Assembly (NCBI GenBank): GCA_002633275.1
Contig: NWBO01000158.1
Coordinates: forward strand, 310,001 to 374,000
From: Bacteroidales bacterium Phil12
Lineage (GTDB): Bacteria; Bacteroidota; Bacteroidia; Bacteroidales; P3
Length of the DNA: 64,000 nucleotides
Reading direction: 5' to 3'
The translations under genes and the position numbers were made by a program. Positions 20,075-28,340 of this stretch are shown piece by piece (positions within the stretch are counted from its first letter, which is position 1; every line of letters begins with the position of its first letter). A model generated the notes under the pieces. That model searched no databases and had not been told where the DNA came from. It saw nothing but the letters and a program-made list of their open reading frames with translations.

Positions 20075-20389
20075 ATGGACGAAAAAGAAATATTGAAAGA
20101 CAGAATCATTCAAGTTTTGAAAACAATCTACGACCCCGAAATACCTGTCAATATTTGGGATATGGGATTGATTTACAAATTGGATGTCAATGACGATATG
20201 TTTGTACTTATCGAGATGACTTTGACTGCACCCAATTGTCCGGTTGCCGAAAGCCTGCCTGCGGAAGTAGAAAGTACCGTTAAGAGTGTCGATGGCGTAA
20301 AAAACGTTCAAGTGCAACTGACTTTTGAGCCTGCTTGGGATATAAGAATGTTATCAGATGAAGCAAAAGTTGAATTAGGCTTAATATAA
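20075..20389 (+). CDS. MIP18 / DUF59 family iron-sulfur assembly factor (SufT-like)
   Basis: A 104-residue protein with the DUF59 pattern: IIQVLKTIYDPEIPVNIWDMGLIYKLD, LTLTAPNCPVAESLP (conserved Cys) and VQLTFEPAWDIRMLSDEAKVELG. Members help mature Fe-S proteins. It follows sufE by 72 bases on the same strand, which supports a role in Fe-S maturation. PaaD-like and SufT-like proteins share this fold; the small size and the sufE neighbour favour SufT. Confidence 0.9.
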   Translation: MDEKEILKDRIIQVLKTIYDPEIPVNIWDMGLIYKLDVNDDMFVLIEMTLTAPNCPVAESLPAEVESTVKSVDGVKNVQVQLTFEPAWDIRMLSDEAKVELGLI

Positions 20390-20423
20390 ATCTCACTTGA
20401 ACAAAACATAACTCTTTTAGGCA

Positions 20424-21503
20424 ATGAGTCAGGGAATGAAAAAACTATTGAAAAATCCGTTGGCAATCGTATGTATGGTTGTCATAGTGTTTTTTACTCT
20501 TATTGCCATTTTGGGATATGCCATAACGCCCGACTCTTCGCCATACGCCAACGAACAACATTTGGAACTTGCGATAAAGAAACCGGGATTTAAGATAAAG
20601 ATGCTTAAAATCCACGACAAGAGTTCTGAAAACGATACTCCGAAACACTCTATCAAAGGATTTTTCTCCAATATGCTTTTCGGCACACCCATCACTACAA
20701 CCAACATTCCCATATATAATTATAGGACAGATGAAAATCAAAACTTGATTTATGAGACCTTCACCGGCGATAGTCCTAACGAAGGAGAAATAAAAACACT
20801 GAAAAAAGGCACAAAGTACGAAATCGTAGAGAAGAAATATTATCTTGGCACGGATCGTTACGGCAGGGATTTGCTTTCACAATTGATGATAGGCACAAGA
20901 GTATCGCTAAGTGTAGGATTTATAGCCATAGTCATCGCTCTTGTAATCGGCATAACTTTGGGGGCATTGGCCGGATATTATGGCGGAGTGTTGGACAATA
21001 TCATTATGTGGCTTATAAATGTTATATGGTCTATGCCTACAATATTGCTTGTCATTGCCATAACTTTTGCACTTGGAAAAGGTTTTTGGCAGGTCTTTGT
21101 TGCCGTTGGTCTTACTATGTGGGTGGATATTGCACGTATGGTAAGGGGGCAGGTTATGGGATTAAAGGAAAAGGAATTTGTTTTGGCTGGCAAAGCATTG
21201 GGATTTTCCGATACAAGATTGATTGTAAAGCATATACTTCCCAATGTAGTGAGTGCTGTAACGGTTATAATAGCAAGTAATTTCGCAACAGCCATATTAC
21301 AAGAAGCGGGATTGTCATTTCTCGGTATAGGAGTGCAACCTCCGATGCCGTCTTGGGGTACTATGATTAAAGAAAATTATGGTTATATCATCTTGGACGC
21401 TGCATATATGGCAATAATTCCGGGACTTGCCATTATGATTTTGGTACTTGCGTTTTTCTTACTTGGCTCTGCGATAAGACAGGCTATGGACGTCAAAAAT
21501 TAG
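20424..21503 (+). CDS. ABC transporter permease, DppC/OppC type
   Basis: A 359-residue inner-membrane permease. After an N-terminal segment (LAIVCMVVIVFFTLIAILGY) comes a periplasmic stretch of about 120 residues, longer than usual, then the core: LGTDRYGRDLLSQLMIGTRVSLSVG and five further hydrophobic helices, with the EAA loop GKALGFSDTRLIVKHILPN that contacts the ATPase. It ends LLGSAIRQAMDVKN. It would form half of a dipeptide/oligopeptide importer. No partner permease, ATPase or binding protein lies in the window. Its last 4 bases overlap the convergent gene downstream. Confidence 0.9.
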   Translation: MSQGMKKLLKNPLAIVCMVVIVFFTLIAILGYAITPDSSPYANEQHLELAIKKPGFKIKMLKIHDKSSENDTPKHSIKGFFSNMLFGTPITTTNIPIYNYRTDENQNLIYETFTGDSPNEGEIKTLKKGTKYEIVEKKYYLGTDRYGRDLLSQLMIGTRVSLSVGFIAIVIALVIGITLGALAGYYGGVLDNIIMWLINVIWSMPTILLVIAITFALGKGFWQVFVAVGLTMWVDIARMVRGQVMGLKEKEFVLAGKALGFSDTRLIVKHILPNVVSAVTVIIASNFATAILQEAGLSFLGIGVQPPMPSWGTMIKENYGYIILDAAYMAIIPGLAIMILVLAFFLLGSAIRQAMDVKN

Positions 21504-22288
21504 TCTTTAATATTTATTGTAATCTTATCTCCGACTTTTTTGCCGAATAGTCTTGAAAAGTTATCGCCTCTTACAGCCAATTCCAAATTGCACATAGACG
21601 AAACGGTCATAAGCGGTTGCCCTGCTATGGATTTATCTGCGTATGAAGTGGAAAAACTTGTGATTGTCGCCCTTACATCTATAAATATCTCAAACTTTCG
21701 ATTGTTCAAAATACCGAGAAACTCTTTGTCCTTGATATTCAAATAAGCGTTGCCGTAGTCATCTATATAAATTATCTGACATTCGATGCTATTCCCCCTT
21801 TGAGCATTGGTAAATGGTTCTTTTCTAACCGCAAAATCGTTTTTCTTATTGCCAAGATTTTCCAATGAATGTGTCCGACTCAAAACATCTGCTATTTTAA
21901 CGAATAAATCCAAAACAGCATAAGTGTAATAATTGCTATCGGCGACATAATTAGTCATATCGGTTATCTCTACGTCCAAGCCTTTGAATATCATACTCGG
22001 CAAGCCATTGTCTGTGCAAATAAAAAATTGGTCATTGTATTTGACAACGATAAATGATTGGGAATCGCCCTCAAAAGTATTGATGTCAATGATATGGATA
22101 GTGCCTTTGGGATAAGTAAAACAAGCGTTCTGAACGACGATAGCCGCCATACGTATATCAAACTTAGGAATTTTGTGTGTAATATCCACAACATTGACAT
22201 CATTAATCCGTGAATACAATACACCCTTTACCTGACCAACATACCAGTCCTTTAATCCCCAATCCGTAGTAAGCGTAACTATCTGCAT
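21500..22288 (-). CDS. SAM hydroxide adenosyltransferase family protein (DUF62)
   Basis: The 262-residue protein begins MQIVTLTTDWGLKDWYVGQVKG, the DUF62 start, followed by VVDITHKIPKFDIRMAAIVVQNA and FICTDNGLPSMIF. Characterised members hydrolyse S-adenosylmethionine to adenosine and methionine; relatives are the fluorinase and chlorinase, but those need extra loops. The C-terminal beta domain contains YIDDYGNAYLNI. It is convergent with the ABC permease (4-base overlap) and divergent from kbl, with its own TAACTTTG box (22330-22337). Confidence 0.9.
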   Translation of the reverse strand: MQIVTLTTDWGLKDWYVGQVKGVLYSRINDVNVVDITHKIPKFDIRMAAIVVQNACFTYPKGTIHIIDINTFEGDSQSFIVVKYNDQFFICTDNGLPSMIFKGLDVEITDMTNYVADSNYYTYAVLDLFVKIADVLSRTHSLENLGNKKNDFAVRKEPFTNAQRGNSIECQIIYIDDYGNAYLNIKDKEFLGILNNRKFEIFIDVRATITSFSTSYADKSIAGQPLMTVSSMCNLELAVRGDNFSRLFGKKVGDKITINIKD

Positions 22289-22329
22289 ATTACATCAATA
22301 TTTATCAGTTTGTTTCAAATTTTGAAGTG

Positions 22330-22337
22330 CAAAGTTA
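22330..22337 (-). promoter_or_regulatory. -7 box of the DUF62 gene promoter
   Basis: The minus strand reads TAACTTTG, 42 bases before the ATG. It is back-to-back with the kbl promoter. Confidence 0.55.
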
Positions 22338-22390
22338 AAAAAGATTTCTAAAAAAACAGTGTTTTATTTTCCTGCAAATAAAAAATATTG

Positions 22391-22398
22391 TAATTTTG
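22391..22398 (+). promoter_or_regulatory. -7 box of the kbl promoter
   Basis: TAATTTTG matches TAnnTTTG, 55 bases before the kbl ATG. Confidence 0.6.
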
Positions 22399-22452
22399 TA
22401 ACATATTTAAGTATGAGATACTAATATATAATTAACAAAAACAATACAAATC

Positions 22453-23643
22453 ATGTACGATAATTTTCAGAAATATTTGCAAAAAGAAATTCAGCAAATA
22501 AAAGATGACGGTCTTTACAAAAGCGAAAGAGTAATCATAACTCCGCAGTCCGCTGCAATCAAAACCAAAGACGAAGGCGATGTATTAAATTTCTGTGCTA
22601 ACAATTACTTGGGACTTGCAGATAACAAGGAATTAATCCAAGCAGCAAAAGACGCTATGGACGCAAGAGGCTATGGTATGTCTTCTGTACGTTTTATTTG
22701 CGGAACAGGTGATTTGCACAAAGAATTAGAGAAAAGAATTGCAGAGTTCTTCGGCACGGAAGACACTATACTTTACGCTGCATGTTTTGATGCAAACGGT
22801 GGCGTTTTTGAACCATTGTTAGGCGAGCAAGATGCAATCATTTCAGACGCATTAAATCACGCATCAATTATTGACGGTGTCCGTCTTTGCAAGGCTAAAC
22901 GTTTCCGTTACGCTAATGCAGATATGGCAGATTTGGAACAACAACTTATCGCAGCAAAAGACTGCCGCCACAGAATTATATGCACCGACGGTGTGTTCTC
23001 AATGGACGGAAATGTTGCTCCTATCGATAAGATTTACGAATTGGCAAACAAATACAATGCATTGGTAATGGTTGATGAATCTCATTCTGCCGGCGTTGTA
23101 GGTAAGACAGGTAGAGGAACAACCGAACAATACAATCTGAGAGGTAAAGTTGAAATCCTTACAGGAACATTAGGCAAAGCCTTTGGTGGTGCTGTCGGTG
23201 GATTTACAACTGGTAAGAAAGAAATAATTGAGATGTTACGCCAACGTTCTCGTCCTTATTTGTTCTCAAACTCCATTCCTCCTATGGTTGCTGCTGCTGC
23301 CATAAAGACATTGGATATAATAACAAGAGACAATAAACTTCAAGACACATTACACGAAAACACCAATTATTTCGTAGAAAAGATGAAAGCAGCAGGATTT
23401 GACATCAAACCGACACAGTCTGCAATCTGTGCCGTTATGTTATATGACGCTCCATTGTCGCAGAAGTTTGCTGCCGAATTGTCTAACGAAGGTATTTACG
23501 TTACAGGTTTCTACTACCCTGTTGTTCCAAAAGGACAGGCTCGTATCAGAGTTCAGGTAAGTGCAGCCCACACTCACGCACAATTGGATAAATGTGTTGA
23601 AGCCTTCATCAAGATAGGCAAAAAGCTTGGTACTTTGAAATAA
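22453..23643 (+). CDS. kbl: Glycine C-acetyltransferase (2-amino-3-ketobutyrate CoA ligase)
   Basis: A 396-residue PLP enzyme of the alpha-oxoamine synthase family. Key parts: NFCANNYLGLADN, SVRFICGTGDLHKELE, VMVDESHSAGVVGKTGRG (Asp that contacts the PLP ring) and TGTLGKAFGGAVGGF with the Schiff-base lysine. With CoA it cleaves 2-amino-3-oxobutyrate to glycine and acetyl-CoA in threonine breakdown. The usual partner, threonine dehydrogenase, is not in the window. The AKRFRYANADMADLE segment favours Kbl over the 8-amino-7-oxononanoate and serine palmitoyl transferase relatives. Confidence 0.93.
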   Translation: MYDNFQKYLQKEIQQIKDDGLYKSERVIITPQSAAIKTKDEGDVLNFCANNYLGLADNKELIQAAKDAMDARGYGMSSVRFICGTGDLHKELEKRIAEFFGTEDTILYAACFDANGGVFEPLLGEQDAIISDALNHASIIDGVRLCKAKRFRYANADMADLEQQLIAAKDCRHRIICTDGVFSMDGNVAPIDKIYELANKYNALVMVDESHSAGVVGKTGRGTTEQYNLRGKVEILTGTLGKAFGGAVGGFTTGKKEIIEMLRQRSRPYLFSNSIPPMVAAAAIKTLDIITRDNKLQDTLHENTNYFVEKMKAAGFDIKPTQSAICAVMLYDAPLSQKFAAELSNEGIYVTGFYYPVVPKGQARIRVQVSAAHTHAQLDKCVEAFIKIGKKLGTLK

Positions 23644-23690
23644 TTTAATGTTTGATAAGAGAAAAATATTGTTTAATAAAAATTTAACAG

Positions 23691-23753
23691 TGTTAAACAT
23701 TAACGAAATAGTATTAAATAAAAATCAAATAGTATTAAACAACAAAAATTTTT
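23691..23753. repeat. 21-bp-period word array, 3 units
   Basis: Units start at 23691 (TGTTAAACAT), 23712 (TATTAAATAA) and 23733 (TATTAAACAA), directly downstream of kbl. Confidence 0.7.
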
Positions 23754-23770
23754 CAAAAGACTAAATAAAA

Positions 23771-23806
23771 AAGGTGTCGCAATCCAATTAATCACTGCGA
23801 CACCTT
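23771..23806 (+). terminator. Intrinsic terminator of kbl
   Basis: A perfect 11-bp stem (AAGGTGTCGCA at 23771-23781 with 23796-23806) and 14-nt loop are followed by AATTTTTG. It lies about 130 bases past the kbl stop, beyond the repeat array. The A-run before it lets it also act on the minus strand. Confidence 0.75.
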
Positions 23807-24014
23807 AATTTTTGCGTTTATCTTTAATCAAAAATATAATACAACGGAATATTAGTGATGTTAATACAAGAAAAGTCTCAGAAAAGAGATAAAAGTATTA
23901 CCCTTACATTATGAATTTAATACAAACAAACGAATTTATACTTTCAATAACTATTGCAGATTTTCTAATTCTACTATAAATTCTTCTACATTTCGCCGTC
24001 GTTTTTTGAAACAA

Positions 24015-24054
24015 AGCAGCGAGTGAGCAAACTTTCGTTTGCTCACTCGCTGCT
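24015..24054. terminator. Strong 18-bp hairpin downstream of lpxA
   Basis: AGCAGCGAGTGAGCAAAC (24015-24032) pairs perfectly with 24037-24054 across a TTTC loop. Its GC-rich stem stands out in AT-rich surroundings. It lacks a long T-run on the plus strand; on the minus strand it is followed by TTTGTTTC. It may end lpxA transcription, or it may be a protein-binding or RNA structure. Confidence 0.55.
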
Positions 24055-24178
24055 TATCATACATTATCTTATCATACATTATAATGTATAAGGACGATTG
24101 GGGGATTATATGCTTTATTTTTAAGAACGCAAAGTTTGATGCTACCGCCTCCCGCCTATTATATCAGACAACAAAACA

Positions 24179-24949
24179 CTAATTAAAGCCTTTAATTAAA
24201 CCTCTGTCGGCTCTCTCGATAAATGTTGCGATAATATTGGTGTATTTGTTCTGCTTTCTCGCCTTTATCTCCTCCAAAGCACGCGAATATGTCAAACCTT
24301 TTTGAAAAACGGTACGATAAATGTCTTGGATTTCGTTGATATCCTCTTGCGTAAATCCCCTGCGGTGCAATCCGACAGAGTTGATTCCGCAATAAGATGC
24401 GGGGAATTTACCTACTTTGACGTATGGCGGCACATCTTTGTCTATCAACGAGCCTCCCATTAGAATGGAATGCTGTCCGATATGTACAAACTGATGTATG
24501 GCACTCATTCCACCGGTCAAAACATAGTCTTCCACTTCAATGTGTCCGGCAAGGGTCGTGTTGTTCGCCAAGACGCAGTTGCTACCAATACAGCAATCGT
24601 GTGCGATATGTGAGTACGCCATTATCAAGTTGTTGTCCTTGATGCTTGTTGTTCCCCTTGCAGCCGTGCCTCTGTTGATTGTAACGAACTCACGTATAGT
24701 GTTGTTATCACCGATTTCGACGGTGGTGTATTCGTTGTCGAATTTCAAATCCTGCGGTATGGCGGCAATGCTCGCACCCGGGAATATTCGGCAGTTTTTA
24801 CCTATTCTTGCACCCGGAAATATGACTGCTCCGCTACCGATATAACAATCATCGCCGATAACAACGTCTTGGTGGATAACGGCAAAGGGTTCAATGGTTA
24901 CATTGTTGCCTATCTTGGCATCCGGATGTAGATAATATAATGTGTTCAT
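24179..24949 (-). CDS. lpxA: UDP-N-acetylglucosamine O-acyltransferase LpxA
   Basis: The 256-residue protein is made of left-handed beta-helix hexapeptide repeats (residues about 5-190, such as VIGDDCYIGSGAVIFPGARIG) and a C-terminal helical cap (GFTQEDINEIQDIYR). The active-site His lies in HIAHDCCIGSNC. It adds an R-3-hydroxyacyl chain to UDP-GlcNAc, the first step of lipid A synthesis. It sits 9 bases after lpxC-fabZ, so the first steps of lipid A synthesis are on one transcript. Confidence 0.96.
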   Translation of the reverse strand: MNTLYYLHPDAKIGNNVTIEPFAVIHQDVVIGDDCYIGSGAVIFPGARIGKNCRIFPGASIAAIPQDLKFDNEYTTVEIGDNNTIREFVTINRGTAARGTTSIKDNNLIMAYSHIAHDCCIGSNCVLANNTTLAGHIEVEDYVLTGGMSAIHQFVHIGQHSILMGGSLIDKDVPPYVKVGKFPASYCGINSVGLHRRGFTQEDINEIQDIYRTVFQKGLTYSRALEEIKARKQNKYTNIIATFIERADRGLIKGFN

Positions 24950-24958
24950 AAGTTATCG

Positions 24959-26335
24959 TTATGCTTTGGTTACCATTGCCATCATTGTTGCCTCAACGCA
25001 GACTTTGTTGCCCACGTATGCCGTGCCTTTCATCTGAATAATGCCGCGACGAATAGGACCTATTTGTTGTAACTTCAAAAGAAGAGTATCGCCAGGCACT
25101 ACTTTATTGCGGAATTTCACATCTTCAAATTTCATAAAGTAAGTGTTGTATTTCTCACCGGGCTTAGCGTCTTTCAAAACCAACATTCCACCTGTCTGAC
25201 CCAAAGCCTCAACGACCAAAACGCCGGGCATAACGGGTTCTTCCGGGAAATGTCCGTTGAAAAAGTCCTCATTGCCGGTAACGTTTTTCAGTCCGACGAT
25301 GTAGTCCTCACCCACTTCGATTATCTTATCTATTAACAACATTGGAAAACGGTGCGGCAAGCGTTTTCTAATCTCCATAATATCAAACACCGGCTCCTTG
25401 TTCGGATCATAAACCGGTATAGAATTGTTTGTTTCCATCTCTGTTTTTATTATTTTAGCAAATTCTGTATTGTTCTTATGTCCGGGTCTAACGATGATAA
25501 AGTGCCCTTTAATGTTCGGAGTTGCAAGTGCAATATCGCCGACAAAGTCAAGGAGTTTGTGTCTTGCCGGTTCGTTGTGGTATTGTAACTGAATGGTGTT
25601 CAAAACTCCGTTCTCTACTTTCACTTCCTTGCGGTCTTTGTTAAAGAAGCGGGCTATCTTGTCGATAGTTGCGTCGTCCAATTCTTTATCTGCAAAGACT
25701 ATGGCGTTGTTTAAGTCGCCGCCCTTAATCAAATTCATCTTCACCAAAGCCATAATCTCGCTCAAAAAGACGAAAGTTCTGCACTTGGCGAAGTTTTCAT
25801 TGAACTCGTCCAAAGATTTTAACTCCGCAAACTGAGTTCCTATCATAGAATTGAAATCTATCGTTGAACTGACGCTGAAAGTATCGTTTGGCAACGCCCA
25901 ATATTCCACATTGTCAGCCTCAGACTTGTAATGTACGGGCTGTTTGATTTGATAAAATTTCTTTTCTGCGTCTAATTCCTTGATGCCTGCCTTACTTATA
26001 AGTTCAACCCAGTACTTCGCACTGCCGTCAAGTATGGGCAACTCCTCACAATCAACCTCTATCCTTATATTATCTATGCCGTTGGCCATCAAAGACGCCA
26101 TACAATGTTCTATTGTGGAAATGGCAACGTCGCCTTGTTTCAATGTAGTTCCTCTTGCCGTGTCAGCAACGTTAATAACCGACGCATCGATTCTATTATT
26201 CGCCGCATCGGTTCTAATAAAGTATATCCCCTCGTTCGCCTGTGCACTGCAAAGAGTTACATGCGACATCTTGCCTGTATGCAATCCCCTGCCCTCTATA
26301 CTTACACTATTATTTATCGTTCTTTGCTTAATCAT
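24959..26335 (-). CDS. lpxC-fabZ: Bifunctional LpxC deacetylase / FabZ 3-hydroxyacyl-ACP dehydratase
   Basis: This is a natural fusion typical of Bacteroidota. Residues 1-300 are LpxC, the zinc deacetylase committing UDP-GlcNAc to lipid A: STIEHCMASL and ARHKLLDFVGDIAL supply the zinc ligands. Residues about 315-458 are FabZ: FDIMEIRKRLPHRFPMLLID and NGHFPEEPVMPGVLVVEALGQ with the catalytic His and Glu. The fusion ties fatty-acid elongation to lipid A production, which compete for 3-hydroxyacyl-ACP. It leads the lpxA operon from a clear promoter at 26363-26394. Confidence 0.97.
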   Translation of the reverse strand: MIKQRTINNSVSIEGRGLHTGKMSHVTLCSAQANEGIYFIRTDAANNRIDASVINVADTARGTTLKQGDVAISTIEHCMASLMANGIDNIRIEVDCEELPILDGSAKYWVELISKAGIKELDAEKKFYQIKQPVHYKSEADNVEYWALPNDTFSVSSTIDFNSMIGTQFAELKSLDEFNENFAKCRTFVFLSEIMALVKMNLIKGGDLNNAIVFADKELDDATIDKIARFFNKDRKEVKVENGVLNTIQLQYHNEPARHKLLDFVGDIALATPNIKGHFIIVRPGHKNNTEFAKIIKTEMETNNSIPVYDPNKEPVFDIMEIRKRLPHRFPMLLIDKIIEVGEDYIVGLKNVTGNEDFFNGHFPEEPVMPGVLVVEALGQTGGMLVLKDAKPGEKYNTYFMKFEDVKFRNKVVPGDTLLLKLQQIGPIRRGIIQMKGTAYVGNKVCVEATMMAMVTKA

Positions 26336-26362
26336 TTTCTTTATGATGCTTTTTTAAGGTTG

Positions 26363-26394
26363 CAAAGATACATCATTTTATTGTTATGGCAAAA
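26363..26394 (-). promoter_or_regulatory. Promoter of the lpxC-fabZ / lpxA operon
   Basis: On the minus strand TTTTG (26390-26394) and TATCTTTG (26363-26370) are 19 bp apart, a full match to the Bacteroidota consensus, 28 bases before the ATG. Confidence 0.75.
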
Positions 26395-26464
26395 GTTTTA
26401 TGGTAACTTTTTAGATTGGAGAGTGAAATAGTAAATCCAATGTTCGTAAAAAAATAGCGTAATG

Positions 26465-26498
26465 TTTGGTATTAGATTAAAATAAATTCGTAATTTTG
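26465..26498 (+). promoter_or_regulatory. Promoter of the small secreted protein gene
   Basis: TTTG at 26465-26468 and TAATTTTG at 26491-26498 are spaced 22 bp, slightly wide. The ATG follows at 26522. Confidence 0.55.
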
Positions 26499-26521
26499 CA
26501 AAAATTTAGAAAAAAGTAGCA

Positions 26522-26986
26522 ATGAAACAGTTTATTTCAATAGCCTTGTTCAGCATTATGGTTCTTTTTGCCAAAGCACAAGAACCTAAATCGTGGGCTC
26601 CCGCCTATTTCAGCAAAGATTACGTTGTGGTAGCCATATCTTCAAAGACCACCGACGACGAACTCTTGCAAATCCGCAAAAATATTTTGAAATACTCCAC
26701 CATTCGCTTTACCAATTTCGACGTTATAAGAGCCAAGGACGGCTCGATTTACTTCTTGTCAATGGAAGTAGATTGTAGAGACGGCTATTCCGGAAAAATT
26801 TCTCACGCTTTTGAACCGGGCGACACGAGTTATTACGGCTTTGTCAGAGACTATTCGCTCAACACCTACAAAAAACCTTTCTTTATCGGCAACCTTTTGA
26901 GCGACTTCTCCGGTATCAACCACGTGGAGGAATATATCAAGCAACAACAAGCCGATAATCTAAATAATAATAACTCACAAGAATAA
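26522..26986 (+). CDS. Small secreted protein of unknown function
   Basis: The 154-residue product has a signal peptide (MKQFISIALFSIMVLFAKAQ). The mature part is mixed alpha/beta with no motif that I recognise: VVAISSKTTDDELLQIRKNILKYS, a FTNFDVIRAKDGSIYFLSMEVDC strand pair (one Cys), and a polar Gln/Asn-rich tail. It lacks a lipobox and a T9SS sorting domain, so it is probably periplasmic. It has its own promoter and precedes icd, but nothing links the two functionally. Confidence 0.7.
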   Translation: MKQFISIALFSIMVLFAKAQEPKSWAPAYFSKDYVVVAISSKTTDDELLQIRKNILKYSTIRFTNFDVIRAKDGSIYFLSMEVDCRDGYSGKISHAFEPGDTSYYGFVRDYSLNTYKKPFFIGNLLSDFSGINHVEEYIKQQQADNLNNNNSQE

Positions 26987-27060
26987 AATAATCTCAATAA
27001 CTACGCAAATAATAATAGATACATAAATAATAACAAATAAAAAAAACATTGAAGATTAAC

Positions 27061-28272
27061 ATGGAAAAGATCAAAATGACCACACCGTTGGTCGAGATGG
27101 ACGGCGACGAAATGACCCGAATTTTATGGAAGATGATTAAAGACGATTTAATTCTTCCTTTCGTTGATTTGAAATCCGAATATTACGACTTGGGTTTGGT
27201 ACATCGTGATGAAACTAACGACCAAGTTACAAAGGACTCGGCAGAAGCCACAAAGAAATACGGTGTTGCCGTAAAATGTGCTACCATTACGCCTAATACT
27301 CAACGTATGAGCGAATACAAATTGCACGAAATGTGGAAATCACCTAACGGAACCATACGTTCAATTCTTGACGGAACAGTTTTCCGTGCTCCTATCACCA
27401 TACCTTCAATCAAACCTGTTGTTAAAAACTGGGAGAAGCCTATAACTATCGCTCGTCATGCTTACGGTGATGTTTATAAATCGGTAGAATTGCGTGCCGA
27501 TGAGCCGGGCGTTGCCAAACTTGTCTTCGAAGGCAAAAGCGGTAAGAAAGAAGAAGTTGTTATCCACGAATTTAATGGCGAAGGCGTGCTTCAAGGAATG
27601 CACAACACAGACAAATCAATAAGAAGTTTCGCACATTCTTGTTTCAAATACGCAATAGACGTTAAACAAGACGTTTGGTTCTCAACCAAGGACACCATTT
27701 CCAAGAAATACGACGGCAGATTTAAAGCCATATTCGCAGAAGTATTTGAAGAATACAAAGCAAAATTCGATGAATTAGGCTTAGAATACTTCTACACATT
27801 GATTGACGATGCTGTTGCACGTGTTATCAGAAGCAAAGGCGGTTACATCTGGGCTTGCAAGAACTACGACGGCGACGTTATGAGCGATATGGTATCGACT
27901 GCATTCGGTTCATTGGCAATGATGACTTCCGTTTTGGTATCTCCTGACGGCAAATACGAATACGAGGCAGCACACGGAACGGTTACACGCCACTACTATA
28001 AATATTTGGCAGGCGAAGAGACATCTACCAACCCTATGGCTACAATCTTTGCATGGAGCGGAGCATTCAGAAAGAGAGGCGAAATGGACAACTTACCTGA
28101 GTTGGTAAATTACGCAAATCAATTGGAAGGCGCATGCTTTGACACATTAAACGAAGGTATTGTAACCAAAGACCTTGTTAATTTAATGGAAGGTATCACA
28201 CCAAAGGCTGTAAATTCAGCAGAGTTCATCAAAGCAATTCGCGAAAGACTTGCCAAGAGATTGGAGAAATAA
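27061..28272 (+). CDS. icd: NADP-dependent isocitrate dehydrogenase (eukaryote-like subfamily)
   Basis: The 403-residue protein begins MEKIKMTTPLVEMDGDEMTRILWKMIKD, the start typical of the dimeric eukaryote-like IDH subfamily and unlike E. coli Icd. Substrate residues lie in TPNTQRMSEYKLHEMWKSPNGTIRSILDGT; metal-binding Asp residues lie in YTLIDDAVARVI and NYDGDVMSDMVSTAFGSL; the coenzyme loop is EAAHGTVTRHY. It makes 2-oxoglutarate, CO2 and NADPH. The ATG at 27061 is preferred to an in-frame TTG at 27049. A terminator follows. Confidence 0.95.
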   Translation: MEKIKMTTPLVEMDGDEMTRILWKMIKDDLILPFVDLKSEYYDLGLVHRDETNDQVTKDSAEATKKYGVAVKCATITPNTQRMSEYKLHEMWKSPNGTIRSILDGTVFRAPITIPSIKPVVKNWEKPITIARHAYGDVYKSVELRADEPGVAKLVFEGKSGKKEEVVIHEFNGEGVLQGMHNTDKSIRSFAHSCFKYAIDVKQDVWFSTKDTISKKYDGRFKAIFAEVFEEYKAKFDELGLEYFYTLIDDAVARVIRSKGGYIWACKNYDGDVMSDMVSTAFGSLAMMTSVLVSPDGKYEYEAAHGTVTRHYYKYLAGEETSTNPMATIFAWSGAFRKRGEMDNLPELVNYANQLEGACFDTLNEGIVTKDLVNLMEGITPKAVNSAEFIKAIRERLAKRLEK

Positions 28273-28304
28273 AGAAAATTTGTTAAGTTTTTAATGATTA
28301 TTCG

Positions 28305-28335
28305 GGTGGGGCAATAAAAAAAACGTTGCTCCACC
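28305..28335 (+). terminator. Intrinsic terminator of icd
   Basis: GGTGGGGCAA (28305-28314) pairs with TTGCTCCACC (28326-28335, one G-U pair) and is followed by TTTTGTTTTTTT. It is 33 bases after the icd stop. Confidence 0.85.
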
Positions 28336-28340
28336 TTTTG

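Larger units (their letters stand above)
23644..24178. other. Convergent intergenic region between kbl and lpxA
   Basis: No gene is visible in this 0.5-kb stretch. It holds a 21-bp-period array (23691-23753), an intrinsic terminator (23771-23806) and a strong 18-bp hairpin (24015-24054), followed by two copies of TTATCATACATTAT. Confidence 0.65.

Noticed and set aside
21500-22288. Fluorinase or chlorinase function for the DUF62 protein.
   Set aside because: I see no inserted loop of the kind that distinguishes the fluorinase, and no organofluorine genes are nearby; SAM hydrolysis is the ordinary role.
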